From an uncultured Desulfovibrio sp. (GTDB lineage Bacteria > Desulfobacterota > Desulfovibrionia > Desulfovibrionales > Desulfovibrionaceae): 64,000 bases of DNA. The stretch lies in contig USBZ01000004.1 in the NCBI GenBank assembly GCA_900553065.1, positions 1 through 64,000 of the forward strand, in the 5' to 3' direction. Below the pieces are notes generated by a model. It did not search any database, was not told the DNA's origin, and saw nothing but the letters and a program-made list of their open reading frames with translations. Position numbers and translations under genes: made by a program. This document shows positions 52,065 to 63,716 of the stretch, one piece after another (positions within the stretch are counted from its first letter, which is position 1; each line of letters starts with the position of its first letter).

Positions 52065-53285
52065 ATGCCCCTGTGCAGTGTGGAAACAGCCCTTGACGAT
52101 TTGAGAAAGGGCAGAATGATCATTCTTGTGGACGATGAAGACCGCGAGAATGAAGGCGATCTTGTTGTCGCCGCCGAGTTCGTGACCCCTGAAGTCATCA
52201 ACTTCATGTCCCGCGAGGGGAGAGGTCTCATCTGTCTTTCCCTTTCTGCGGAACGCGCCGACGCGCTGGAACTTCCGCTCATGTCGCGGCGCAACGGTTC
52301 GAGATTCGGTACCAACTTCACCGTGTCCATCGATGCCAGAGTCGGAGAATTTCCGCCGATTTCCGCGGCCGGTCGCGCTCATACCGTGCAGGTTGCCGTG
52401 GCCGACGGCGCAAGGCCGCAGGATCTCGTCACTCCCGGCTGCATGTTTCCCCTTCGTGCCAGAGAGGGGGGCGTGCTCACCCGCGCCGGACAGACCGAGG
52501 GCAGCGTGGATCTCTGCCGTCTGGCCGGACTGAAGGAGGCCGCCGTTATCTGCGAGATCATGAAGGACGACGGAACGATGGCCCGTATGCCCGATCTTGA
52601 GGAATTTGCCGAGCGGCACGGACTGCACATCGCCGCCAACAAGGACATCATCCGCTGGCGTCTGGAACACGGCGAAGTGGCGGTCAGGCGGGCGGCCGAA
52701 GCCTCCATGCCCACGAAGTACGGAAATTTCCGCATCATTGCCTACGAAAATGCCGTGGACGGACGCACCCATGTGGCCCTGGTGAAGGGCGACGTGTCCA
52801 CGGATGAGCCGGTGCTCGTTCGTGTGCACAGCGAATGTCTGACCGGCGATGTGTTCGGGTCCATGCGCTGCGACTGCGGCGGTCAGCTCGCGGCGGCGCT
52901 GTGCCAGATAGAAAAGGAAGGGCGCGGCGTTCTGCTCTACATGCGTCAGGAAGGGCGGGGAATCGGTCTTGCCAACAAGATCAAGGCCTATGCCCTGCAG
53001 GAGCAGGGACTGGATACGGTGGAGGCGAATATTCGTCTTGGCTTCCGGCCCGATTTGCGCGATTATGGCGTCGGCGCCCAGATTCTGGTCGATCTCGGCA
53101 TCCGCAGTCTCCGTCTTCTGACCAACAATCCCACCAAGATCGTGGGACTGGAAGGATACGGACTCGACATTGTGGAACGTGTGCCCATCGAACAGGAGCC
53201 CGGCCGCTACAATGAAGATTATCTGCTGACGAAGAAAGAAAAAATGGGCCACCTGCTCCGGCGGGTATGCCCCAAGACTGAGTGA
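52065..53285 (+). CDS. ribBA: RibBA: DHBP synthase / GTP cyclohydrolase II, DHBP half divergent
   Basis: Supplies both riboflavin precursors, 3,4-dihydroxybutanone phosphate (N-terminal half) and diaminopyrimidine from GTP (C-terminal half). The cyclohydrolase part is intact: zinc cysteines C258, C269, C271 in SECLTGDVFGSMRCDCGG and YMRQEGRGIGL. The DHBP-synthase part keeps DDEDRENEGD (23-32) and FGTNFTVSIDA. However, it has Q143 in AGQTEGS where metal-binding His is usual (GHTE), C126 in PGC where PGH is usual, G103 in SAAGR where SAADR is usual, and FPP at 96-98 in place of TTG. The operon contains no separate ribB, so this half may still work. AAGGAT precedes the ATG. Confidence 0.93.
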   Translation: MPLCSVETALDDLRKGRMIILVDDEDRENEGDLVVAAEFVTPEVINFMSREGRGLICLSLSAERADALELPLMSRRNGSRFGTNFTVSIDARVGEFPPISAAGRAHTVQVAVADGARPQDLVTPGCMFPLRAREGGVLTRAGQTEGSVDLCRLAGLKEAAVICEIMKDDGTMARMPDLEEFAERHGLHIAANKDIIRWRLEHGEVAVRRAAEASMPTKYGNFRIIAYENAVDGRTHVALVKGDVSTDEPVLVRVHSECLTGDVFGSMRCDCGGQLAAALCQIEKEGRGVLLYMRQEGRGIGLANKIKAYALQEQGLDTVEANIRLGFRPDLRDYGVGAQILVDLGIRSLRLLTNNPTKIVGLEGYGLDIVERVPIEQEPGRYNEDYLLTKKEKMGHLLRRVCPKTE

Positions 53286-53292
53286 GGAAATT

Positions 53293-53763
53293 ATGTATTC
53301 CGTCAAGACCATAGAAGGACAGCTCAATGCCCAGGGCCTGAAGATCGCCATTGTGGCGTCGAGATTCAACGATTTCATCGTTCAGCATCTGGTGGAGGGC
53401 GCCATCGACTATCTGACCCGTCACGGTGCCTCTCAGGACGACATCACCGTGGTTCGTGTGCCCGGCGCCTACGAGCTGCCCATCGTGTGCAAGAAGCTGG
53501 CCGCCTTCTCCCAGTACAACGGCATCATTGCTCTCGGTGCGGTCATCCGCGGCAGCACCCCTCATTTCGACTATGTCTGCGCCGAAGCCTCCAAGGGCAT
53601 TGCGCAGGTTTCCCTGCAGGCCGGTCTGCCCGTGGGCTTCGGTCTGCTGACCTGCGATACCCTGGAACAGGCCATTGAACGCGCCGGCGCCCATGTGGGC
53701 AACAAGGGAGCGGAAACCGCCGCCGCCGTTGTGGAAACCATCCGTGTCATGGAGCAGATCTGA
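53293..53763 (+). CDS. ribH: 6,7-dimethyl-8-ribityllumazine synthase
   Basis: Joins the RibA- and RibB-derived precursors into lumazine, usually as a 60-subunit capsid or smaller ring. The 156 residues show IAIVASRFNDFIVQHLVEGA, VRVPGAYELPIVCKKLA, IALGAVIRGSTPHFDYVC and PVGFGLLTCDTLEQAIERAG. GAGG precedes the ATG. The last base overlaps nusB (TGATG). Confidence 0.98.
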   Translation: MYSVKTIEGQLNAQGLKIAIVASRFNDFIVQHLVEGAIDYLTRHGASQDDITVVRVPGAYELPIVCKKLAAFSQYNGIIALGAVIRGSTPHFDYVCAEASKGIAQVSLQAGLPVGFGLLTCDTLEQAIERAGAHVGNKGAETAAAVVETIRVMEQI

Positions 53764-54224
53764 TGGGCGTGAAAGAACCCTCTCGTCGTGCCCAGCGTCT
53801 GCTGGCCTTTCAGGCTCTGTACGGCCAGGAATTTCTGGAAAGCACTTCCGTGGAACAGCTCAAGGCCGCCTTTCTTGCCGTGCCCCGTCAGGACGAGGCC
53901 CTGGAACAGGACGGAGAGCCTGCCGGATTCGCCTGGGAACTCGTGTTCGGCGTATGGCAGCATCGCGATGAGCTGGATGCGGTCATCGAACGTTTCGCCC
54001 GCAACTGGCGTCTTGACCGTGTGGGGCGTGTGGAACTGAATCTGCTGCGTCTCGGCGTGTATGAAATGCTGTATCGCGCCGACGTCCCGGCCAGAGTCTC
54101 CATGAACGAGGCTCTGGAAATCGACAAGCAGTACGGCGATACCCGCTCGCATACGTTCGTCAACGGCATCCTCGACGCCGTCAGCAGGGCAGTGGACAAG
54201 GGCGAACTCCGGGCCCGCGGCTGA
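53763..54224 (+). CDS. nusB: transcription antitermination factor NusB
   Basis: Part of the rRNA antitermination complex with NusE. The 153 residues are helical with SRRAQRLLAFQALYG, then ELDAVIERFARNWRLDRVGRVELNLLRLGVYEMLY and the C-terminal VSMNEALEIDKQYGD and FVNGILDAV. ribH-nusB linkage is widespread, and here the stop and start codons overlap. Confidence 0.97.
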   Translation: MGVKEPSRRAQRLLAFQALYGQEFLESTSVEQLKAAFLAVPRQDEALEQDGEPAGFAWELVFGVWQHRDELDAVIERFARNWRLDRVGRVELNLLRLGVYEMLYRADVPARVSMNEALEIDKQYGDTRSHTFVNGILDAVSRAVDKGELRARG

Positions 54225-54290
54225 TCCGCAGATCCTGAACGCTCCGATACCAGTACAGCGGGCGCAAGCCCGAAGCTTCAAGGAACAGAA

Positions 54291-56795
<2,505 letters not shown>

Positions 56796-56966
56796 CCTTC
56801 CATTCAGAAATGACGTTCCCGGCCTGCCGCCGGGAAGATAGCCCGAAGGAGGGGATTTCTTCCCTCCTTCGGGAAATTGAGACGGCAGAAGGGCAGAGGC
56901 CTTGCGGAACGCGGTTCCGTAAAAAGGCCTCTGCCTGCCTATCGTGCCGTGATGAAGGAATGCCCG

Positions 56967-57500
56967 ATGATAAAGAACTGGGGAACATGGAAAGGACTGG
57001 CTGCGGCGGCTGTCTGCTGTCTGGGCCTGTGCGTCGGCGGCTGCGGATATGAGCTGGACGGATTCTCTTCCGGCAGTTCCAGAGCCGTCAGCGTGCTCGG
57101 CGACGGCAATCAGACGCTGAGAATAGACAAGGTGGAGCAGGTCACCATGTATCCTTGGGTGCAGTACTATATTCGCGGCATTACGCGCGACGAGGTCAAT
57201 CTGCGCAGGCTTGCCCGCTGGGTGGACAGCGGCAATGCCGATTATCTGCTCACCATCAACATGCCCGGCTTCCTTGTTCGATCCTCGGTTTCCAACCAGG
57301 TGGACAATACGCTGCTCAGTGATGCCACCGTTCAGCTTGAGCTTGTGGTCCGCAGCGGCAAGAACGGCACGGTGGTGTGGCGTTCCGGCGTGATTTCCTA
57401 TACCGACACTTTTGAAACCGTGGATGAGGCCAGCGTTGTTCGCGACGGTCTGAAGGAAGCCCTTCGCCGGGCTCTGGATCGTATGCAGCAGAAGTTCTGA
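56967..57500 (+). CDS. lptE: LPS-assembly lipoprotein LptE
   Basis: Probably the LptE plug of the LptD translocon that places LPS in the outer membrane. The 177 residues begin with a lipoprotein signal whose lipid cysteine lies in VGGCGYELDG. The mature part has the LptB/LptE-type pattern LRIDKVEQVTMYPWVQYYIRGITRDEV and a repetitive beta region ending VDEASVVRDGLKEALRRAL. Sequence conservation is low in this family; the leuS-lptE-holA order is the strongest support. I chose the ATG at 56967 with AAGGAA upstream. Confidence 0.85.
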   Translation: MIKNWGTWKGLAAAAVCCLGLCVGGCGYELDGFSSGSSRAVSVLGDGNQTLRIDKVEQVTMYPWVQYYIRGITRDEVNLRRLARWVDSGNADYLLTINMPGFLVRSSVSNQVDNTLLSDATVQLELVVRSGKNGTVVWRSGVISYTDTFETVDEASVVRDGLKEALRRALDRMQQKF

Positions 57501-57520
57501 GAATCCTTCCGGAGATTGGT

Positions 57521-58531
57521 ATGGACAGCCCCGGCTTCTTTTTCTGCATCTGCCCCGACGCCGCCTTTCTGCGCGATTACTTGGATCGGGAGCTGCTTGC
57601 GCCGCTCTTTTCGGCAGAAGGGAATGCCGCCCGGATTGATGTTCAGACGTTCTGGGCCGACGAAGGGCTGGATCGCCGATTCTGGGATGCGCTGACTCTG
57701 CTTTCGATGGACGGACGCAGGAGGGTACTCATCGTGCGCGGCGCGCAGCAGCTTCCTGCGGATGTCTGGAAAAAGCTGTCCGCTTCCCTCGGTACGCCCC
57801 GTCCCGGCGTTCTTCCGATATTTTGTCTTGAAAGCCCCTGGGAGAAGGGGCAGCCCAAGCTGCCGGCTCATGTGGCCAAGCTCAAGTGTCTTGCCTTTGC
57901 CGACAGCAGAAAGTGGGTGTGGCGTTCGGCCGGCATAGAGGCGCGTTCTCTCCGGCAGTATATTCAGAAGCAGGCTTCCTCCATGGGGCTGCGCATGACG
58001 CCCGATGCGCTCAACGTGCTTTCCGAAATGCTCATTCCCGACGCTTCGGCAGTGCGGGGCGTTCTTGAGCAGATGTATCTCGCCTCTGCCGACGGCTCCG
58101 TGGATGTTTCTCTCGTGCGTCAGATGACGGAGTTCACGCCGGAAGCCGTTATTTTTGATGTGATACGCCAGCTGGAAAACGGCAACGTCCGCGCGGTGTG
58201 GAAAACGCTTCTGCGCGAGGGCGACGGCGGCGAGTCTCTGCTTTTTCCTCTGCTTACCCTCATGGCGCGCGAGGCCCGCGTGCTCTGGCAGATGCAGGCC
58301 GGCGACAAGGTGTTCGTTCCGCAGTTCGTGGAGAATGAAAAGCGGCGTCTGGCCGCACGCCTGGGCTTTGAAGGACTGTGCCGCGTGTTCGAGGCGTTGC
58401 AGAAAGCCGAGCTTTCCGTGAAAAGCGGGGCAAGACAGCCTCTTCAGGCTATGGAAGAGCTGGTGGCCACGCTTTCTCTTCTTTTCTCTCCGTCCGGCGG
58501 TGACGGCAGAAGGGAGCGGCAGAGCGCATGA
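57521..58531 (+). CDS. holA: DNA polymerase III delta subunit
   Basis: Clamp-loader subunit that opens the sliding clamp. The 336 residues fit HolA, with LLSMDGRRRVLIVRGAQQLP, IFCLESPWEKGQPKLP and the helical AAA+ lid ending VSLVRQMTEFTPEAVIFDVIRQLENG. As usual there is no ATPase motif. GGAG precedes the ATG, and the stop overlaps radC. The leuS-lptE-holA order supports the assignment. Confidence 0.9.
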   Translation: MDSPGFFFCICPDAAFLRDYLDRELLAPLFSAEGNAARIDVQTFWADEGLDRRFWDALTLLSMDGRRRVLIVRGAQQLPADVWKKLSASLGTPRPGVLPIFCLESPWEKGQPKLPAHVAKLKCLAFADSRKWVWRSAGIEARSLRQYIQKQASSMGLRMTPDALNVLSEMLIPDASAVRGVLEQMYLASADGSVDVSLVRQMTEFTPEAVIFDVIRQLENGNVRAVWKTLLREGDGGESLLFPLLTLMAREARVLWQMQAGDKVFVPQFVENEKRRLAARLGFEGLCRVFEALQKAELSVKSGARQPLQAMEELVATLSLLFSPSGGDGRRERQSA

Positions 58532-59220
58532 AAGATGCCGTGCCTGCTTCCGAAGCCGATCTTCGTGCCGGACACAGACAAAGGCTGAGAGAACGTTTTC
58601 TTGCCGATCCTCATGCCATGCCGGATTACGAGGTGCTGGAACTTGCCCTCGGCTGTGTGTACATGCGCCGGGACAATAAGCTTCTTGCCAAGCGCCTGCT
58701 GACCACCTTCGGCGGATTCGACGCGCTTCTTGCCGCAGCTCCCGAAGAGCTGGCACGCGTGGAAGGCTGCGGTCCGGCCGTTGATAGTTTTCTTTCTCTT
58801 CTTCGGGAAATCATTGCCCGTGCCTCGGAAAGCAACGTACAAAGAAAACCGTCCGTCACCTTGTCCGACATTGTGGACATGGGGCGGCAGCGCCTGAAGC
58901 ACTGCACGGATGAGGAAGTGTGGGCCGCACTTCTGGACAAACAGAACAGGCTGCTTATCTTTAAGAGGATTCGTCATGGATCTTCCGATCATGTTGCTCT
59001 CGAACCCCTTGAAATCGTGGAACTCATGGTCCGGAACCATGCAAGCAGTCTGGTCCTTATGCATAACCATCCCGGCGGAAATCATCTGCCGTCGCAGGAG
59101 GATAGAGCGCTGACGGGACGCATAGCCCTGGCGCTCCGGCATCTGGGGCTGTTTCTGCACGATCATGTGATCATTACTTCCGATGCGGCGTTCAGCATGA
59201 CGCAGGACCGCCGCTTGTGA
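58528..59220 (+). CDS. radC: RadC family (JAB/MPN domain) protein
   Basis: A 230-residue RadC-type protein. An N-terminal helix-hairpin-helix region (LTTFGGFDALLAAAPEELARVEGCGPAV) precedes an MPN domain with the metal motif LVLMHNHPGGNHLPSQED. RadC is not truly required for DNA repair in E. coli, so function is uncertain. The ATG overlaps the holA stop. Confidence 0.92.
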   Translation: MKDAVPASEADLRAGHRQRLRERFLADPHAMPDYEVLELALGCVYMRRDNKLLAKRLLTTFGGFDALLAAAPEELARVEGCGPAVDSFLSLLREIIARASESNVQRKPSVTLSDIVDMGRQRLKHCTDEEVWAALLDKQNRLLIFKRIRHGSSDHVALEPLEIVELMVRNHASSLVLMHNHPGGNHLPSQEDRALTGRIALALRHLGLFLHDHVIITSDAAFSMTQDRRL

Positions 59221-59264
59221 AGCGACGAAACGGAATGTACGGGTTCTGCCCGAATGAGGATAGC

Positions 59265-61790
59265 ATGAGCGATACGCAAAAAACGCTTTCCGCACTGCCG
59301 GAAGAAGATAACAACGATCTCTTGGAACAGAAGGAGGAGTTTTCCTCGTCTGTGGAAGCTCGCGACGGCATGTCGAACGAGCCCGGAGAAGAGCGGCCTG
59401 GCGACGGAGACGGCTCCTCGGAAGACGATTCCTCCGGCGATGCCGAGGAACTCACGCCTGCCATTCCCTCCGTGCTGCCGGTGCTGCCCCTCAGGGACAG
59501 CGTGGTTTTCAACTCCATGATAGTGCCGCTGTTTGAAAACCGTGAAAAGGCCATGGAGACCGTGGAGTTTGCGCTGAACGGCAACAGATATCTGCTGCTC
59601 TGCGCCCAGCGCGACGATTCCGTGGAAAATCCTGCGCCCGAAGATATTCACGATGTCGGCTCCGTGGTCATGATACTGCGCATGATCAAGATGAACGACG
59701 GGCAGGTGAAGCTGCTCGTTCAGGGGCTGACGCGTGCGCATGTGGAGGAGTTCGACAACAACGGGCCCATCATGCTGGCCCGCATCCGCGTGCTTGAGGA
59801 ACAGCGCAGCGAAGTTTCCGATGTGGAACTTGAGGCCATGATGCGCGCCGCCCGTGAGCAGAGCGACAGGATTCTTCATCTGCGAGGCCTTCCTGCCGGA
59901 GAGATCATGGGAGTGCTGAACTCCGTGAACGATCCGGGAAGGCTTGCCGACATCATTGCCGCCAATATGCGTCTGCGCGTGGACGAGGCGCAGAGTCTTC
60001 TCGAATGCCTTGATCCTGTGGAGCGCCTGCGTCTTGTGAACCGGCACCTCATCCGTGAGGTGGAGGTCGCCACCATGCAGGCCCGCATTCAGAGCATGGC
60101 CCGCGAAGGCATGGACAAGGCGCAGAAGGATTATTTTCTTCGTGAACAACTCAAGGCCATTCACAAGGAACTCGGCGACGGTGACAGCGACGATGAAAAC
60201 GAAAACATCAGAAAGGCCATTGAAAAGGCCTCGCTGCCCGCTGACGCCAGACGTGAGGCCGACAAGCAGCTCCGTCGCCTTGCCTCGATGAACGGAGACT
60301 CCGCCGAGGCCACGGTTGTCCGTACCTATCTTGACCTTCTGGCCGAGCTGCCGTGGAAAAAGATGTCGCGCGATCGTCTTGACATCGTCAAGGCCGCGGA
60401 AATCCTGAATGAGGATCATTTCGGTCTGGACAAGATCAAGGATCGCATTCTCGAATTTCTGAGCGTACGCAAGCTGAATCCCGACTCCAAGGGGCCGGTG
60501 CTCTGCTTCGTGGGGCCTCCCGGCGTGGGCAAGACTTCTCTCGGTCGCTCCATTGCCAGAGCCCTCGGGCGCAAGTTCCAGAGGATTTCTCTCGGCGGCA
60601 TGCGCGACGAGGCAGAAATCCGTGGGCATCGCCGTACCTACATCGGCGCCATGCCCGGCCGCATCATACAGGCCATACGTCAGGCCGGTACCCGCAATCC
60701 GGTCATCGTGCTGGATGAAATAGACAAGCTCGGCAACGATTTCCGCGGTGATCCCGCATCGGCGCTGCTGGAAGCACTGGATCCGGAACAGAATTCCCAT
60801 TTCAGCGATCACTATCTGAATCTGGAGTTCGATCTTTCCAAGGTGCTGTTTCTGTGCACGGCCAATCAGCTCGACACGATTCCTGCCGCGCTTCTGGACC
60901 GCCTGGAGATCATCCATCTTTCCGGCTACACCGAGCAGGAAAAGCAGGCCATAGCGCGTAAGTACCTGCTCAGGAGGCAGATCGCCGAGAACGGACTCAA
61001 AGAGGACGACATCGTCTTCCGCGACAACGCCATAGCCAGGATCATCCGCGGCTATACCCGGGAAGCCGGACTGCGCGGACTGGAACGCGAGCTCGGCTCC
61101 GTCTGCCGCAAGCTGGCGCGACGCAAGGCGGAGGGGGAAAAGCCTCCCTTTGTTGTCACGCCTGCCATGGTGGGCAAGCTGCTCGGCGCTCCCCGTTTTC
61201 TGGATGAGGAAAAGGAATCCGAACTTCTGCCCGGCGTGGCGCTGGGGCTGGCATGGACGCAGGCCGGCGGCGAGGTGCTGCACATTGAGGTAAGCACCAT
61301 GCAGGGCAAGGGCGGACTGCTTCTGACCGGTCAGCTCGGCGATGTCATGAAGGAAAGCGCTCAGGCGGCCGTGACCTATGCCCGTTCCCATGCCAGAGAA
61401 CTGGGCATTGATCCAGAGTTCTCACAGAAGCTGGACATTCATATTCATGTGCCTGCCGGAGCTACCCCCAAGGACGGTCCTTCTGCCGGTGTGACGCTGG
61501 TATCCGCGCTCGTTTCCGCGCTTACCGGACGCTCCGTGCGCGGCGATACCTGCATGACCGGTGAAATCACCCTTCGTGGACGTGTGCTGCCTGTGGGCGG
61601 CATCAAGGAAAAGATTCTCGGAGCGGTGGCCCGCGGACTGAAGCGGGCCGTCATTCCGGCACAGAACGCCAAGGATCTGGAAGATATTCCGGCGGATCTG
61701 AGAAAGCGCATCGAAATTCATACGGTGCATACCATAGATGAGCTGCTTGCGCTGGTCATGGAAGACAGGAAAAACAACGAAAAGGCATAA
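59265..61790 (+). CDS. lon: ATP-dependent protease Lon
   Basis: Hexameric AAA+ serine protease for misfolded and regulatory proteins. The 841 residues start with an acidic, disordered extension of about 65 residues. A LON substrate domain (VLPVLPLRDSVVFNSMIVPLF) comes next, then the AAA+ domain (Walker A GPPGVGKTS with K423; VIVLDEIDKLG) and the protease domain with catalytic Ser near 740 (KDGPSAGVT) and Lys near 781 (GGIKEKIL). I chose the ATG at 59265, with GAGGA upstream, over a GTG at 59217 overlapping radC. Confidence 0.97.
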   Translation: MSDTQKTLSALPEEDNNDLLEQKEEFSSSVEARDGMSNEPGEERPGDGDGSSEDDSSGDAEELTPAIPSVLPVLPLRDSVVFNSMIVPLFENREKAMETVEFALNGNRYLLLCAQRDDSVENPAPEDIHDVGSVVMILRMIKMNDGQVKLLVQGLTRAHVEEFDNNGPIMLARIRVLEEQRSEVSDVELEAMMRAAREQSDRILHLRGLPAGEIMGVLNSVNDPGRLADIIAANMRLRVDEAQSLLECLDPVERLRLVNRHLIREVEVATMQARIQSMAREGMDKAQKDYFLREQLKAIHKELGDGDSDDENENIRKAIEKASLPADARREADKQLRRLASMNGDSAEATVVRTYLDLLAELPWKKMSRDRLDIVKAAEILNEDHFGLDKIKDRILEFLSVRKLNPDSKGPVLCFVGPPGVGKTSLGRSIARALGRKFQRISLGGMRDEAEIRGHRRTYIGAMPGRIIQAIRQAGTRNPVIVLDEIDKLGNDFRGDPASALLEALDPEQNSHFSDHYLNLEFDLSKVLFLCTANQLDTIPAALLDRLEIIHLSGYTEQEKQAIARKYLLRRQIAENGLKEDDIVFRDNAIARIIRGYTREAGLRGLERELGSVCRKLARRKAEGEKPPFVVTPAMVGKLLGAPRFLDEEKESELLPGVALGLAWTQAGGEVLHIEVSTMQGKGGLLLTGQLGDVMKESAQAAVTYARSHARELGIDPEFSQKLDIHIHVPAGATPKDGPSAGVTLVSALVSALTGRSVRGDTCMTGEITLRGRVLPVGGIKEKILGAVARGLKRAVIPAQNAKDLEDIPADLRKRIEIHTVHTIDELLALVMEDRKNNEKA

Positions 61791-62135
61791 AGTCGGACCT
61801 GTTCGGGAGTTATGTCTGTTGAAGAGAAAAGGCCGTTCCTTCGGGAGCGGCCTTTTCGTTTGACCTATTGCATGGGGTAAAGGAACGCGTGAAATCGGCA
61901 GAAGAGCGGGAGGTAGACGGGACTCTCGTCTCGAATCATCTGATGCCGGGCTTTTCCGAGTTCGCCCGGGATAGAGGGGCTTCTGATGGGAAGCTGCCTG
62001 CTCCGATGGTACATGTCTTTAGCTTCAGAGGAAGGAAGTCGCGGAAAGTATATATTGGAATAAAAATCACAAGGTGGGGCGGCAAACTTTCCACAGACTG
62101 ACGTTTGACGTAGGGTGAAAGAGGAGGTATTTCCC
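61791..62135. other. intergenic region between lon and the MFS gene
   Basis: The lon terminator is at the left. The right part is more AT-rich (for example TATATATTGGAATAAA near 62047) and probably holds the MFS promoter, but I could not fix a -35 element. No gene is evident. Confidence 0.5.
61827..61860 (+). terminator. Rho-independent terminator of lon
   Basis: A 13-bp stem (61827-61839 with 61844-61856, one G-U pair) with a TTCG tetraloop ends in TTTTCGTTT. Confidence 0.92.
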
Positions 62136-63530
62136 ATGCCAGTCTCTGAAGATCAGTCGTTATCTCTGCATTTGAAAGCTGTTATTGCCGCCTTGTGGAC
62201 CGGCAATCTGTTTGCGCCCTTTCTTATGAGCGGCGTGGCCGCCATCCTTCCGGCCATCGGTGAATCGCTGGGGGCTCCGGCCGTCATGCTTTCCCTCGTG
62301 ATGGTGTGCTATAACCTTGGTCAGTCCATTGCTCATATGCTGAGCGGAAGGATTGCCGACATGTTCGGCGTCAAGCGCATCCTGCTCATCGGGGTGGGCT
62401 GCTTCTGTCTGTTCAGCGTTCTCATGGGCTTTGCTCCGGCCATGGAAGTGATCATTCCTCTGCGCTTTGCGCAGGGGCTTTCCGCCGCAGCCATATCCTG
62501 TGCCGTGACAACCCTGAGCATGACGCTGGCTCCGGCCAATATTCGCGGCCAGGTCATCAGTATTGTCGTGTCGGCCGTATACCTGGGCCTTGCCGTAGGG
62601 CCGCTGGCCTGCGGCGGCATAACGGAGCTTCTGGGTTGGAGATCCGTCTTTTTCATGATCTCCGGTCTGAGTCTGGCGGAACTGGCGCTTCTTCACCATG
62701 TCATTCCCGAACAGCAGAGAGCGGGTGTCAGGCGCTCCTTTGACGGCATCAGCGCCTTTCTGGGCGCGGGCGGCCTTTTCTGTGTGACTGCAGGCGTGAC
62801 CTGCACCTTTCTTCATCCTGCCGTCATCGGCCTTCTTCCGCTCGGCATAGTGCTGCTGATCGCCTTCGTGCGCAGAGAATGGACGTCTGCCGATCCCATG
62901 CTCGACCTCAAGATACTGGCCAAGGTGCCCGGTCTGCCCGACGGTATGGCGGCAACGTTCATCAACTACGGATCCTTCATGGGACTTTCCCTGTTCTTTT
63001 CCATGTATCTGCAGCAGGTGCTCGGTCTGAACGCCTTTCATGCGGGCATGATTCTCATGATGCAGAGCCTGTTTCAGACGGTGTTTTCTCCTCTGGCCGG
63101 AAGATTGGCGGACAGGTATCATCCGTGCATCATTTCCACGTCCGGCATGGCGGCCTGCGGGCTGAGCATTCTCAGCCTTCTTCTGCTCAACGAGCACAGC
63201 TCAGTCTGGCAGGTCGCCGTCAGTCAGGCGGCTCTGGGAACGGGCGCCGCATTCTTTGTAGCTCCCAATATGTCGGCCACGCTCGGAAACGTGCCCCGTG
63301 AACAGCTTTCCGTAGCTTCGGGGCTGCTCGGCTGCCTGCGTACCATGGGCGGACTGATGAGTCATATCGTCATGGCCTGCATGATAGGCCTTTTCATGGG
63401 AGATACCGTGGTCGGCCCGGAAAACTCCGGAACCTTCCTGCGGGCCATGCGCTATACGCTGCTTCTGTTCGGTATGTTCAATCTCATGGGTGTGGGACTC
63501 AGCCTGCGGGCGTTGCGGCATCACAGATAG
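62136..63530 (+). CDS. MFS transporter, drug-efflux (DHA2-like) type
   Basis: A 464-residue multi-pass membrane protein with about 14 hydrophobic segments. The motif after TM2, LSGRIADMFGVKRILLIG, is the MFS motif A, and VYLGLAVGPLACGGITELLGWRSVFFMI resembles motif C of the proton-drug antiporters. A late second motif A (LAGRLADRYHP) fits the second half. Drug or metabolite export is likely, substrate unknown. GAGGAGG lies upstream of the ATG at 62136. Confidence 0.88.
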   Translation: MPVSEDQSLSLHLKAVIAALWTGNLFAPFLMSGVAAILPAIGESLGAPAVMLSLVMVCYNLGQSIAHMLSGRIADMFGVKRILLIGVGCFCLFSVLMGFAPAMEVIIPLRFAQGLSAAAISCAVTTLSMTLAPANIRGQVISIVVSAVYLGLAVGPLACGGITELLGWRSVFFMISGLSLAELALLHHVIPEQQRAGVRRSFDGISAFLGAGGLFCVTAGVTCTFLHPAVIGLLPLGIVLLIAFVRREWTSADPMLDLKILAKVPGLPDGMAATFINYGSFMGLSLFFSMYLQQVLGLNAFHAGMILMMQSLFQTVFSPLAGRLADRYHPCIISTSGMAACGLSILSLLLLNEHSSVWQVAVSQAALGTGAAFFVAPNMSATLGNVPREQLSVASGLLGCLRTMGGLMSHIVMACMIGLFMGDTVVGPENSGTFLRAMRYTLLLFGMFNLMGVGLSLRALRHHR

Positions 63531-63555
63531 GTCGGGCTTGCCCGTACTCATCCGC

Positions 63556-63634
63556 CGGTGTAGCATGGCAGCATGGAAACGAACGCCTGCGTCTAAGGTG
63601 CTGTGGAATACCGGAAAACGGTGTAGCATGGCAG
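63556..63634. repeat. pair of 16-base direct repeats
   Basis: CGGTGTAGCATGGCAG occurs at 63556-63571 and again at 63619-63634, 63 bases apart. Weaker similarity continues to CGAACG about 8-9 bases beyond each copy. They lie between the MFS gene and the last partial gene. Confidence 0.8.
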
Positions 63635-63716
63635 GTGATGAAGCGAACGGCCGCGTATGGGCGGGGCCGCAGAATCGTATAAGATCGGGACATGAAAGAG
63701 CGCAAAAGGAGATAGT

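Noticed and set aside
59163..61391. Long minus-strand open frame opposite lon
   Set aside because: It is a shadow of the lon coding sequence.
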